NCBI RefSeq assembly: GCF_019752095.1
Contig: NZ_JAIEMO010000037.1
Span: forward strand, 1-46,375
Reading direction: 5' to 3'
Length of the DNA stretch: 46,375 bases
Origin: Nitrosomonas sp.
GTDB taxonomy: Bacteria; Pseudomonadota; Gammaproteobacteria; Burkholderiales; Nitrosomonadaceae
Notes under the pieces: generated by a model
Database searches by the model: none
The model's input: only the letters and a program-made list of their open reading frames with translations
Told to the model about the DNA's origin: nothing
Position numbers and translations under genes: made by a program
In this document: positions 37,147 to 45,491 of the stretch, piece after piece
How positions within the stretch are numbered: position 1 is the first letter of the stretch
Layout: the number at the start of each line of letters is the position of its first letter

Positions 37147-38259
37147 TTACTTAGGTGTTAACTTTAGAAGCTTACCGTTTTCTTCATCAGTCAATAAATA
37201 CAATGCACCATCCGGACCTTGCTCTACATCGCGAAAGCGCAATGTATTGGTTAATAATCGCTCTTCATTGAGAATCTTCTTGTTATCGGTTGAAAGTCGG
37301 ACTAAATGTCGTCCTGCCAGTGTTCCGATAAACAAGCTGTCACGCCATCCTGGAAATTGCTTCCCAGTATAGAACACCATGCCAGAAGGTGCGATTGATG
37401 GCGTCCAGTAGTGTATGGGTTCTTCAAACCCTTGTTCTGCATGTTCATTTTTGATCGGCACACCAGAGTAATGATTGCCATAGTTTGCCTTTGGCCAACC
37501 GTAATTTTTACCGGGTTGCGGAATATTGATTTCGTCGCCACCTTTGGGGCCATGTTCATGAATCCAAAGCTGGCCCGTTTTTGGGTGAATTGCGGCACCC
37601 TGGACACTGCGATGCCCATACGACCAGATTTCGGGTTTAGCTTTCGGGTCATTAGCAAACGGATTGTCAGCGGGAACTGTTCCGTCAGGTCGGATACGGA
37701 TTATTTTGCCGATATGATTGTTCAGCTGCTGCGCTTCTTCCATATAATCACCACGATCACCCAGTGTGATAAATAGATTTCCATCCGGTGAGAATATCAA
37801 GCGTGAGCCAAAATGCACGCCGCCTTCAGTTTTGGGCAACTGACGGAAAATTATTCGCAAATTTTCCAAGCTGCCATTTTTCAGTTCAGCTCTAGCGACT
37901 GCGGTACTAGCTTTTGCTCCTTCCGGCTCAGAATACGATAAATAAATCAAATGGTTTTTGGAAAACCCTGGATCCAACGCAACATCCAGCAAGCCGCCCT
38001 GCTGTTGAAATAACACAGCAGGGACGTTTTTCACCGGCTCTGAAACACGACCATCCGGCGTGATGATACGTAATTGACCAATTTTTTCTGTTACCAATAT
38101 ATTGCCATCTGGCATAAACGCCATGCCCCAGGGGAATTGCAACCCTTCGGCCACTAAGCGGACATCGTACTCGGTTTGAATGCGTTGAGCTTGCACAGCA
38201 GGCAGCAGGAAAGAGCTGAAAACAAAAAGTACAGCAATTATGTTAGTTTTTAGTGTCAT
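37147..38259 (-). CDS. Secreted PQQ-type sugar dehydrogenase (Yli/Asd-like)
   Basis: A 370-residue soluble aldose/sorbosone dehydrogenase-type beta-propeller. A signal peptide ends at 'LPAVQAQ', so it is periplasmic. Family marks are 'AEGLQFPWGMAFMPDGNILV', 'GGLLDVALDPGFSKN', 'EGGVHFGSRLIFSPDGNLFI', 'GHRSVQGAAIHPKTGQLWIHE' and 'GPKGGDEINIPQPGKNYGWP'. It would oxidise a sugar using PQQ, but no PQQ synthesis gene is in the window. It follows the glycosyltransferase-like gene by 62 bases and may belong to the same transcript. Confidence 0.92.
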   Translation of the reverse strand: MTLKTNIIAVLFVFSSFLLPAVQAQRIQTEYDVRLVAEGLQFPWGMAFMPDGNILVTEKIGQLRIITPDGRVSEPVKNVPAVLFQQQGGLLDVALDPGFSKNHLIYLSYSEPEGAKASTAVARAELKNGSLENLRIIFRQLPKTEGGVHFGSRLIFSPDGNLFITLGDRGDYMEEAQQLNNHIGKIIRIRPDGTVPADNPFANDPKAKPEIWSYGHRSVQGAAIHPKTGQLWIHEHGPKGGDEINIPQPGKNYGWPKANYGNHYSGVPIKNEHAEQGFEEPIHYWTPSIAPSGMVFYTGKQFPGWRDSLFIGTLAGRHLVRLSTDNKKILNEERLLTNTLRFRDVEQGPDGALYLLTDEENGKLLKLTPK

Positions 38260-38321
38260 TTTCTGGTTTTAGGCAATTAGTACACAGTAGCTGTTAAATG
38301 TACCATTGTCGGCAGTTCATC

Positions 38322-39488
38322 TCAACTACTCTGAATTTCTCTAGCTGAAGATTGAGGATCGGAAAATTGAAATTTTTGTAGTGCCTGGACTACGTATTCT
38401 GCAGTAGGGCGGGGAGCCATTTGAGTATCGAACATGACCGCATTCAGATTGCCCAATTCGCGAGCTTTTTCCGAATTTGTTGCAAGATGAATTGCGCGTT
38501 CAACAATTTCATCCGGATCTGAATAAGCGAATTGTTCTTTTAAATGTGGGTTTGCGATTAATAATTCCGGGTTGTTTTCTAAAGGTTCACCGATAACGGC
38601 AACTCCCAGCGCCATGGCTAAGCCGAATTTGGAAGATAAGCAGCCTGCAATACCTTGCGTGTAAATAACGACCTTTGCGCGCGCCAAGGTTTCAAGATAA
38701 CTTTCTTGACTCAGACGCGGATAAAAAACTTCGGCATATTTTTCCGGGAGCGGTTTCTCGCATGAAAAACCTGTAGCCGTGTTAAGTGAGGCTGCATCGA
38801 AAAGTTTCTTGATAACCTGGTAGCGACGTTCCATGACCGCTACATGACGAGAATTATGCCGAAAACTGGTTACAAAGAAAACATCGATATCTTTTGGAGT
38901 TGCTCGATGAGCCAGTATTTGTTCGAGTGACTGAAAATTTTTCAGGTCACGTAAGCGAAACTTGGCATCCGTTAAATAATTTTTATAGGGTACGTTATAA
39001 TTAATCCCGGGTTTAAAACCAAACAGCGCCGGAGTCAACAGCAATCTGCGGCTAAGCGATAGGAATGATTCCGGTCTTATCGGGAAAAACTGTGAAACGC
39101 TAAGAATTTTTTCACGAAAATCTTTAAGTGCTGGTGTGTACTCAATCTGGTCCGGGTTGTAGTTAACCTTAAAGTAGACATCCACGCTTTGCAGCAGCGG
39201 TAAATGATATCCACCTGTATGATTCGTAACGTTGACTGAATTGACATCATGTGTATCAATGCAGAAATACCACTCGTGATCACCTTGCTGAAATTTAAAA
39301 AGTACCATTGCAAACAATAAATGTTGCCAATCAGCATCTTGAATGGCTGGCATCAAGCGTGCTGGAAGCGAATGCCCTGTTCTGATTTGCAATTTCCCAC
39401 TTTTTGCTAATTCATGGAATCCCTGCAGATAATAACTTGCATAATAAGCACGTGATGTGTCGTAGAAAGTAAGATGCGCGTCGGTCAT
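38322..39488 (-). CDS. Glycosyltransferase-like protein of unknown specificity
   Basis: A 388-residue cytoplasmic protein with no signal peptide. The C-terminal third resembles the nucleotide-sugar domain of GT-B glycosyltransferases: 'SYLETLARAKVVIYTQGIAGCLSSKFGLAMALGVAVIGEPL' in two parts, then 'EIVERAIHLATNSEKARELG'. The N-terminal half, with 'DHEWYFCIDTHDVNSVN' and 'LPLLQSVDVYFKVNYNPDQI', I do not recognise. It begins 36 bases after the HpcH/HpaI-type gene. The family is an inference from fold-like patterns, so the name is cautious. Confidence 0.6.
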   Translation of the reverse strand: MTDAHLTFYDTSRAYYASYYLQGFHELAKSGKLQIRTGHSLPARLMPAIQDADWQHLLFAMVLFKFQQGDHEWYFCIDTHDVNSVNVTNHTGGYHLPLLQSVDVYFKVNYNPDQIEYTPALKDFREKILSVSQFFPIRPESFLSLSRRLLLTPALFGFKPGINYNVPYKNYLTDAKFRLRDLKNFQSLEQILAHRATPKDIDVFFVTSFRHNSRHVAVMERRYQVIKKLFDAASLNTATGFSCEKPLPEKYAEVFYPRLSQESYLETLARAKVVIYTQGIAGCLSSKFGLAMALGVAVIGEPLENNPELLIANPHLKEQFAYSDPDEIVERAIHLATNSEKARELGNLNAVMFDTQMAPRPTAEYVVQALQKFQFSDPQSSAREIQSS

Positions 39489-39524
39489 TTCAAATAGGTT
39501 ACTAGAAAAATAGATATAAGCAAA

Positions 39525-40337
39525 TCAAGCAGCCCATTCAGTTACTTTGGTGCGTAACAGCGCCAAAGCTGCGGTTTGCTGATCCGCTCCTGTTTGATGC
39601 CATTGGTCTAGCATAGCACGTGTAGCATTGACTTCATGCGTGAGATTCAGCGCGCGGAAATCGGGTGTATAGAATACGCGTGCAACCAATGCACGTGTTG
39701 CGCCAAGTCGCGGGTATTGAGCATAGATTAAATCGCTAGGTATCGGTAAACGGCTATCATTAAGCCGACCAATGCCGGCAAATCCATAAGGTACTCCGGC
39801 CGTAGATGCGATATCGGTCAGTCTATCCAGAAAACCGGAGGTTAGTACCTCGAAATGATTGGATAGTTTCATATCCAAATACATATCGTTCAATCCGAAG
39901 TGGATTTCACCAATTCCTGGAAGTTTGACAACTTCACGTAAGCGTATTGCGGCTGCCGCAGTTTCGACTAATAAAGAGACAAATGCGCGGCCATCCACGA
40001 GTTCAATGAAAGTGGCCGCTTCTTTAATCGTGCGAAACATCGGCAACATCAGCACAGTTACGCCTTGATCAATCAAACAATTGATTTCATCGCGTGAGCC
40101 GGCATGAATTGGATTGGTGCGGGCAAATAACGCAGATTGCGTTAATTGATCGCGAATAGCTTCCAGCTCATGCATCTGATGATCAGAAATCCATGCTTTC
40201 TTGGCATCCTGGCGATGCTCTTTACCCATTCTTTCCAAGTCAAGGCCAATACGATTAATGCCAGCCGCATTGCCAGCCCGTGCCAAATCCGGATCATTGG
40301 TGAATAATGTGAGAACGAAGTCGCTGCCAAAGCTCAT
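39525..40337 (-). CDS. HpcH/HpaI aldolase/citrate lyase-family protein
   Basis: A 270-residue TIM-barrel protein of the HpcH/HpaI class, lyases that cleave or form C-C bonds through a metal-bound enolate. Recognisable are 'GINRIGLDLERMGKEHRQ', 'RTNPIHAGSRDEINCLIDQG', 'VTVLMLPMFRTIKEAATFI', the metal-binding-type 'LVETAAAAIRLREVV' and 'EIHFGLNDMYLDM'. The C-terminal 50 residues are unlike the usual aldolase ending. It lies between the RmlC-like cupin and the glycosyltransferase-like gene, 51 and 36 bases away, so one operon is likely. Substrate unknown. Confidence 0.85.
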   Translation of the reverse strand: MSFGSDFVLTLFTNDPDLARAGNAAGINRIGLDLERMGKEHRQDAKKAWISDHQMHELEAIRDQLTQSALFARTNPIHAGSRDEINCLIDQGVTVLMLPMFRTIKEAATFIELVDGRAFVSLLVETAAAAIRLREVVKLPGIGEIHFGLNDMYLDMKLSNHFEVLTSGFLDRLTDIASTAGVPYGFAGIGRLNDSRLPIPSDLIYAQYPRLGATRALVARVFYTPDFRALNLTHEVNATRAMLDQWHQTGADQQTAALALLRTKVTEWAA

Positions 40338-40388
40338 GAGATGAAGTCCTAAGTTAGGAATTGAAGGAATTTACGGCTTACTTATAAC

Positions 40389-40901
40389 TTACTTGAATTG
40401 ATAAGGGATTTTGTCGGTGTCAGATGGTAAGCGCCATTCATCCGGACCAGAATAAAGATAAGGATTATTAAAATAATTAATAAAACTACTTTCGAAATTT
40501 TCCAAATTCTGTAAACCATGCCAAATACCAGGCGGAATAGTGATTAATGTAGGCCTCATACGACTCAGATGAAAGACGTTAATTTGACCTCTTGTCGCTG
40601 AATCAGCGCGATCATCATACAGAACCAATTTTATTGTCCCATTAATCACGAAGATAGTATCAATTTGCGATTCATGCGCATGCCAAGCACTGATGGCACC
40701 GGTTCGCAGTATGGCGTGAATCATATGCCGTATCTGATCGGGGCCTACGTCCCATTCCGGACGATAAAGCTCTGTGGTGATGCCGTTGGGCGTGATGATA
40801 TTGGGTACTTCATATTTTTTCACTCCTGTCAGCAGAACATTTGTCGATTCACCCTCTGAGGTTACCGTTTGTTGATCTTTGATTGCGTCTTCTATGAGCA
40901 T
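40389..40901 (-). CDS. RmlC-like cupin (dTDP-sugar epimerase-like)
   Basis: A 170-residue RmlC-fold protein. 'ISAWHAHESQIDTIFVINGTIK' and 'YDDRADSATRGQINVFHLS' and 'LITIPPGIWHGLQNL' correspond to the motifs of dTDP-4-dehydrorhamnose 3,5-epimerases, including the two histidines. The length is close to the family (about 180), but without rmlA/B/D neighbours I do not call it rfbC. AGGAG precedes the ATG by eight bases. It is the first gene of a minus-strand run with an aldolase and glycosyltransferase-like gene. Confidence 0.8.
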   Translation of the reverse strand: MLIEDAIKDQQTVTSEGESTNVLLTGVKKYEVPNIITPNGITTELYRPEWDVGPDQIRHMIHAILRTGAISAWHAHESQIDTIFVINGTIKLVLYDDRADSATRGQINVFHLSRMRPTLITIPPGIWHGLQNLENFESSFINYFNNPYLYSGPDEWRLPSDTDKIPYQFK

Positions 40902-40999
40902 GATTTAATCTCCTGCAGCTTTGTCGATAGCGAAATTGGATTGCGGGTAGTGGACGAGACGGGATACAGCAATATAATTATTATTTTCTAAACGCTCTA

Positions 41000-41033
41000 A
41001 TTATACTTGATACTTAAATGTTAAGTATCAAGT
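41000..41033 (-). promoter_or_regulatory. Perfect 29-base palindrome next to a TATAAT box
   Basis: Arms ACTTGATACTTAA (41005-41017) and TTAAGTATCAAGT (41021-41033) are exact inverted repeats around ATG. On the minus strand a TATAAT lies at 41005-41000, touching the palindrome, about 100 bases before the RmlC-like gene. The palindrome would cover the spacer and part of the -35 region, an ideal operator position. There is no T run after it, so terminator function for the TonB receptor gene is less likely but not excluded. Confidence 0.6.
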
Positions 41034-41108
41034 GGTCACAAGAACCGAAGTATAGCAAATTGAGAATAGTTACATTTCAGGAAAAGAGCTAGTAAAACAT
41101 GATATTTA

Positions 41109-43178
41109 CTAAAACACGACAACACGCATTCGTATTCCACCAAATAGATTGAGCGGTGGCCCCGGCTCGTAATAGCGGCCGAGCGCCGCATTGACTCGTG
41201 TGTTCGCGTTATATTGCGCATCAAACAGGTTATTGACACCGAGAAACACCGAACCTTCGATCCAGTTTCGTCTCAATTCCCAGCCGAAGAGTAATTGTCC
41301 TAAATTATAGGCCGGGTTGGTCGCGGTATTAAGGTCGTTAACATAAAACCCACCAACACGGTGCACATGCAATTGTCCAAAGAAACCAAACGGATGTGAA
41401 TAGCGCAGCAATCCTTCCCATCGGTGCATAGGGATACCGGGAAAAACGTTGCCTTTCAGACTGATGTCATTAACTACGTATTTTTCGAATGCAAAATCAG
41501 AGAATGTGTAACTGACTTCGCCTCGGAAGCCTTTCCATTCTGGCGTGGCAAGACGTGTTTCCACGCCGACACGTCGTGATTGGCCGGCATTGCGGAAAAA
41601 TGCTCGGCCCGGTGATGTCGCCAGCTCGAACGGTGTGATTTCGTCCCAGGTGCGAATAAAGAATACTGCAGCATCGTACTGAAACCCTGCGGAATTACCG
41701 CGAAAACCGAGTTCGCTGCTGAGCGATGTTTGCGCGTTTAAATTCGGATTGAATCCACCTCTTCCAGCAGGGTTGTTCAGTAGTTCAGTCGTGGTCGGCG
41801 CTTCAAAAACGGATGCAACATGCGCATAAAGTTGCTGCTGATCGGTGGGATGATACACCAGCCCAGCAGAACCACTACCTTGCGATACTGCCCGCGAACC
41901 GGATTCATTGCCATCACTTTTAAATTGATCTTTGACTTGATAATGCAACCAATCCCAACGACCGCCGAGCACCAAATCGAGCTTATCGGCAACATTCCAT
42001 TCATTGCGCACAAATGGTCCAACGCTTTGCACGCGCTCAATTTGACTTAAATTCAGTGCGCTGCGCACACCAAAGTTGTTATTGAAGCGCTGCCGATCAT
42101 CATTTTGTATGCCGTAGTCGACACCAACCAAAAAACGATTAGGGCGGTTGAACAAATCATGATCATTGACAAATTGCATCATCAATCCGCCCACTAAGCG
42201 ATCAAACTGAACCTGCCCGCCATCGAAAAAAGGTTGACGGCTTTGGAAGTCACGGTGCTGCATGTGCGCCGTCACAGTAAATTCTTTTCCGGCAGAAGGT
42301 CTTTGGCGAAACCGTATGCCCATTTCCTCCTGTCGAATTTCCTCGCCAGCGTTATACTGCACGTTGCGTGCCGAGGCCTGTCGTGGATTGGCCTGCATCT
42401 CCGTACTAGTCAAGGCACCTGGATCCTTGGATAGCGGGGAATAAAGCTCCCGGAATACCAGCATCAGATCGGAATTCATGCTGGTTTGGAAATTCAACTT
42501 AGCCTGCGAAAACGTATTTTGCATCGCGCTATGATTGCGCCAGCCATCTTGCTGCAAGTGAGAACCATACAGACTATAGCCGAAATTCCCGCTGCGCCCA
42601 CCCATGAACAACTCAGATTTCAGGTAACCGTATTGTCCGAACACTTGGCGTGGCATCACCACGAATTTCTCTGGTGGTGCTTCGCGCGTGGTGATATCGA
42701 TCAAGCCACCGGAAGCATTGCCATACAACGCAGCCGATGGTCCACGCACAATATCCATGCGTTCGATTAACGAAGGGTCGATTGAATCCAACTGCGTTTG
42801 CCCGTCCGGCAACGTCTGTGGAATTCCATCTACGCGCATCTGAATTCCGCGCACACCAAACGGCGAACGCGCGCCAAATCCACGAATGGCAATGCGCACA
42901 TCCTGCGCAAAATTAAACTGATTCTGAAAGAAAACTCCCGGAGTGCCGCGCGCAAACTCATCTAAAGTCGCACCCGGTTGAAAGCCCTGCTGCGAATCAC
43001 GTTTGATCTGCGTAATGCTATTGGGAATCTGCGAAGGTGGGCGTTCGCTGCGAGTGGCAGTAATGTTAATCGAATCCAGGATAACAGATTGAATCTTTTT
43101 AGGTTCTTGTGCCAGACTGGCAGTCGCGAATAACCATAAAATGCACAGAGTAGCTAAAAAACCAAGAAGATATTGCAT
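41109..43178 (-). CDS. TonB-dependent outer-membrane receptor
   Basis: A 689-residue outer-membrane receptor taking up a chelate with TonB energy. A signal peptide ends at 'LFATASLAQ'. The plug is clear: 'DEFARGTPGVFFQNQFNFAQ', 'IAIRGFGARSPFGVRGIQM', 'GPSAALYGNASGGLIDI'. The protein ends in phenylalanine ('MRVVVF'), the outer-membrane assembly signal. It resembles the FecA/ferric-siderophore group with a siderophore or metal ligand. I use the ATG at 43178 rather than TTG 43190. No Fur box was recognised upstream; a PepSY-like gene precedes it. Confidence 0.92.
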   Translation of the reverse strand: MQYLLGFLATLCILWLFATASLAQEPKKIQSVILDSINITATRSERPPSQIPNSITQIKRDSQQGFQPGATLDEFARGTPGVFFQNQFNFAQDVRIAIRGFGARSPFGVRGIQMRVDGIPQTLPDGQTQLDSIDPSLIERMDIVRGPSAALYGNASGGLIDITTREAPPEKFVVMPRQVFGQYGYLKSELFMGGRSGNFGYSLYGSHLQQDGWRNHSAMQNTFSQAKLNFQTSMNSDLMLVFRELYSPLSKDPGALTSTEMQANPRQASARNVQYNAGEEIRQEEMGIRFRQRPSAGKEFTVTAHMQHRDFQSRQPFFDGGQVQFDRLVGGLMMQFVNDHDLFNRPNRFLVGVDYGIQNDDRQRFNNNFGVRSALNLSQIERVQSVGPFVRNEWNVADKLDLVLGGRWDWLHYQVKDQFKSDGNESGSRAVSQGSGSAGLVYHPTDQQQLYAHVASVFEAPTTTELLNNPAGRGGFNPNLNAQTSLSSELGFRGNSAGFQYDAAVFFIRTWDEITPFELATSPGRAFFRNAGQSRRVGVETRLATPEWKGFRGEVSYTFSDFAFEKYVVNDISLKGNVFPGIPMHRWEGLLRYSHPFGFFGQLHVHRVGGFYVNDLNTATNPAYNLGQLLFGWELRRNWIEGSVFLGVNNLFDAQYNANTRVNAALGRYYEPGPPLNLFGGIRMRVVVF

Positions 43179-43349
43179 TCGTGAAAACAACTAAGACAAA
43201 AAACGTGAGTGACAAGAACGATGATAAAAATCACATAGGCGCATTTGGAAATACTCTCGAGAACACTTGACGGGTCATCATTCGGTTCATTTTATTTATC
43301 ACTACTAATGTAACGATCGATTGATTCCTCATGCATAACCCGGCTGGAT

Positions 43350-43823
43350 TTAATCCTGCTCTGTTTTCAAAATTGTTCCTAAAGTATCCATGTGAAGTTC
43401 AAACTTCTTTCCTTCTGATTTGATTTCCACCTCATAGCCAGTAACTGTTCCATCGGGCTTCATCACTTTCTCAGCTTCTTCGATCGTGGCGTTTGGGTAT
43501 ACCTTGGCAATGGCCTGGATTACAGGTTCAGGCAGTGCTTTGACATCAATGGATTCTTCCTTCTGCAGAACTTCCCCCTCGGCGTCATACAAAATTTCGT
43601 ACTCTCGGTCATTTTCTTTATATTCAATTTCATACACGGCTTTACCTTCGATCATTCCTTGCTCAAATTCTACTTCTTTAGCATTGGGATGAGCTTTTTC
43701 AAAAGCTTCGAGTACTGCTTTAGGTACTTGATCTTTACTCACTTCTTTTTCACTGGCATGTGCTTGACTTAATGCTATCAATAGGGTCACTAGTATCGTT
43801 GTAATCCAAAATTGCTTTTTCAT
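43350..43823 (-). CDS. Secreted PepSY-like protein with two repeats
   Basis: A 157-residue periplasmic protein with a signal peptide ('ILVTLLIALSQAHA') and AGGAGG six bases before the ATG at 43823. It contains two similar PepSY-like (DUF2874) units: 'VPKAVLEAFEKAHPNAKEVEF...EIEYKENDREYEILYDAEGE' and 'LPEPVIQAIAKVYPNATIEEA...YEVEIKSEGKKFELHMDTLG'. Such domains often occur in secreted or metal/envelope-stress proteins; the role is unknown. The TonB receptor gene follows 170 bases downstream with its own leader, so cotranscription is uncertain. Confidence 0.85.
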   Translation of the reverse strand: MKKQFWITTILVTLLIALSQAHASEKEVSKDQVPKAVLEAFEKAHPNAKEVEFEQGMIEGKAVYEIEYKENDREYEILYDAEGEVLQKEESIDVKALPEPVIQAIAKVYPNATIEEAEKVMKPDGTVTGYEVEIKSEGKKFELHMDTLGTILKTEQD

Positions 43824-44169
43824 AAGACCTCCTTTGGTCGAAATCAAATATGTACTGATTAGAATCAATCGATTTGATCACATTTTCTGAATCTGATCAA
43901 AAGACCTTAACGGAAAAATTCCGCTACCTTCTGTCTACTCTTTAGCAAAATAATTGTCAATATTTCAAAGTATGCGAGGTGTAAACGTTTTTGGTAATAA
44001 TGAGGTTAGGGGGATTTTTGTACAACGAATGCGATCCCAGTAGTTTCTGCGATTGATCCCTCGGAATTTGAGCGTTATCATGCGGGATCAAAAAAGCAAT
44101 AGAGATTTGCAAACCCAAGATCGAAGCGCAATATTAGACAACAATAAACGAATCGCTTAGCCTACTAAA
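43824..44169. other. Gene-free spacer, nothing recognised
   Basis: About 350 bases between the divergent PepSY-like and SGNH genes. It must hold both promoters, but I see no clear boxes, repeats or RNA genes in it. Confidence 0.4.
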
Positions 44170-44961
44170 GTGGATAGTTATCACGAAACGCCTAAAAACC
44201 GCTTTATCCTGCTCGGAGCGAGCAACCTTACCCTGTCGCTACGTTTGACTATTCACTTAATGCAACAGCGATTTGGCGGGCCAAGCGAAGTGCTTACGGC
44301 GCTTGGGCATGGACGTGCGTATGGGACGTTCACCCAAGTATTGTGGCGCGGTTTGCCGGGGATTTCGGATTGCGAGTTGTGGCGACAGTTGGATTTGACT
44401 GAGACACACCCGACTTATGCGCTGTTAACTGATATCGGTAATGATATTTTGTATGGATTGCCACCAGAACAGATATTGCGAACGTTGGAATGGTGCATCA
44501 ATCAGCTACAGAAACACGCGGCGCAGATTGTGGTGACTAATCTACCGATGGCTTCGATTGAAAGTTTATCCGAGCGGCGGTACATTTTTTTTCGTAATAT
44601 TTTTTACCCATCCTGTCAGTTATCTAAAGATGAAACTATTAGCCGTGCGCAAGTAGTGTATCGCGGATTGCTGGAAATGGCGGCACAACGGCATTTTAAA
44701 CTGTATGAACAGGGTTCGGATTGGTTTGGTCTGGACGGCATTCATGTGAATTATTGGCAGCGGAAAGCGTATTATCAGGATATCCTGAGTCAGTTTCCTG
44801 ATTCTAGCAAGAAACCTGAAGCCGTGGGGGATAAGCAGGAATTTTTGCTAACCTGGCAGCGACGACCTGAATTTGCTTATAAAACTGTATTGGGGCGCAC
44901 TTCTCATTGTCCACAACCCAGCGGGCAACTGCCAGACGGATCGCTTGTCTGTAAGTGCTAA
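44170..44961 (+). CDS. SGNH/GDSL-type hydrolase-like protein
   Basis: A 263-residue protein with the SGNH-hydrolase layout: 'FILLGASNLTLSLRL' carries block I (G-A-S-N, Ser in the nucleophile position), 'LGHGRAYG' block II-like Gly, 'LLTDIGNDILYGLP' block III (G-N-D), and 'DGIHVNYWQRKAYYQ' block V (D-x2-H). The catalytic triad is thus present, suggesting an esterase or deacylase; no signal peptide is seen, so it is probably cytoplasmic. It starts with GTG. No operon partner on this strand. Confidence 0.75.
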   Translation: MDSYHETPKNRFILLGASNLTLSLRLTIHLMQQRFGGPSEVLTALGHGRAYGTFTQVLWRGLPGISDCELWRQLDLTETHPTYALLTDIGNDILYGLPPEQILRTLEWCINQLQKHAAQIVVTNLPMASIESLSERRYIFFRNIFYPSCQLSKDETISRAQVVYRGLLEMAAQRHFKLYEQGSDWFGLDGIHVNYWQRKAYYQDILSQFPDSSKKPEAVGDKQEFLLTWQRRPEFAYKTVLGRTSHCPQPSGQLPDGSLVCKC

Positions 44962-45491
44962 GTGATAGTCGTTGACGTAAGATAGTCTTAGTCACGATGC
45001 ATACTGTTACTTACTAAAAACAGTTTGCAAACCCTTCAAGGAAATATTATCGATGTTATCTCAGGATGCTTATGGGTCAGGAATCGCCGATTGTGTTGTG
45101 ATGCAAACATATTTGTTGTAATTACAACACGCCCCATTTAAATATTGGCACGGATGTGGTGATGCTTTCATTTGCCACGGGTAAGTTATTACCGTTAATA
45201 ATTCAATGAGATAATTTGTCACGATACCTAAAAAAGATAGGTTTTTAAGCGTCCGAGAAATAAAGCACCCCGCCGCAAGCAGCGAGGTATTAAAAGCGCT
45301 CTTCAGACTGCTGGTTTTCAACCAGCCTTCGCCCCAAGGGGCGAGGAATTAAACCCGGAAGAGATTAAATAATGTATTAAAGGGCATACATCCGCTTATT
45401 ATCTGCTTAGCTATATATATTATTATGGTCAAATTGATTCTGCTCAATTTAGTATTAGGAAAAATCTTCAATTAGATTAGAGGGAAATCAA
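44962..45491. other. Gene-free spacer with palindrome and hairpin array
   Basis: Over 500 bases with no supported gene. Contents: a perfect 16-base palindrome at 45114-45129 (TGTTGTAATTACAACA) and a hairpin group at 45268-45355 listed separately. A minus-strand frame at 45070-45321 has no recognisable domain and covers both palindromic parts; I regard it as chance. Confidence 0.5.
45268..45355. repeat. Hairpin array resembling an IS200/IS605 end or REP-like element
   Basis: Three hairpins lie within about 90 bases: an imperfect one with arms CCCCGCCGC/GCAGCGAGG (45269-45288), a perfect CTGGTT-TTC-AACCAG (45311-45325) and TCGCCCC-AA-GGGGCGA (45329-45344). The first and third are followed by GCGAGG(T/A)ATTAAA, so the unit is a hairpin plus a fixed tail used twice. 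Subterminal hairpins with conserved single-stranded tails mark IS200/IS605 ends and REP elements. No TnpA or TnpB gene is near. Confidence 0.5.

Noticed and set aside
40389..40901. rfbC of a rhamnose pathway
   Set aside because: No rfbA, rfbB or rfbD in the window; only the fold and histidine motifs fit.
45070..45321. 83-codon minus-strand frame in the spacer
   Set aside because: Runs through palindromes and the hairpin array, with no domain; chance is more likely.
45268..45355. Possible CRISPR repeats
   Set aside because: Only two related units with hairpins and no regular spacers, and no cas genes in the window.
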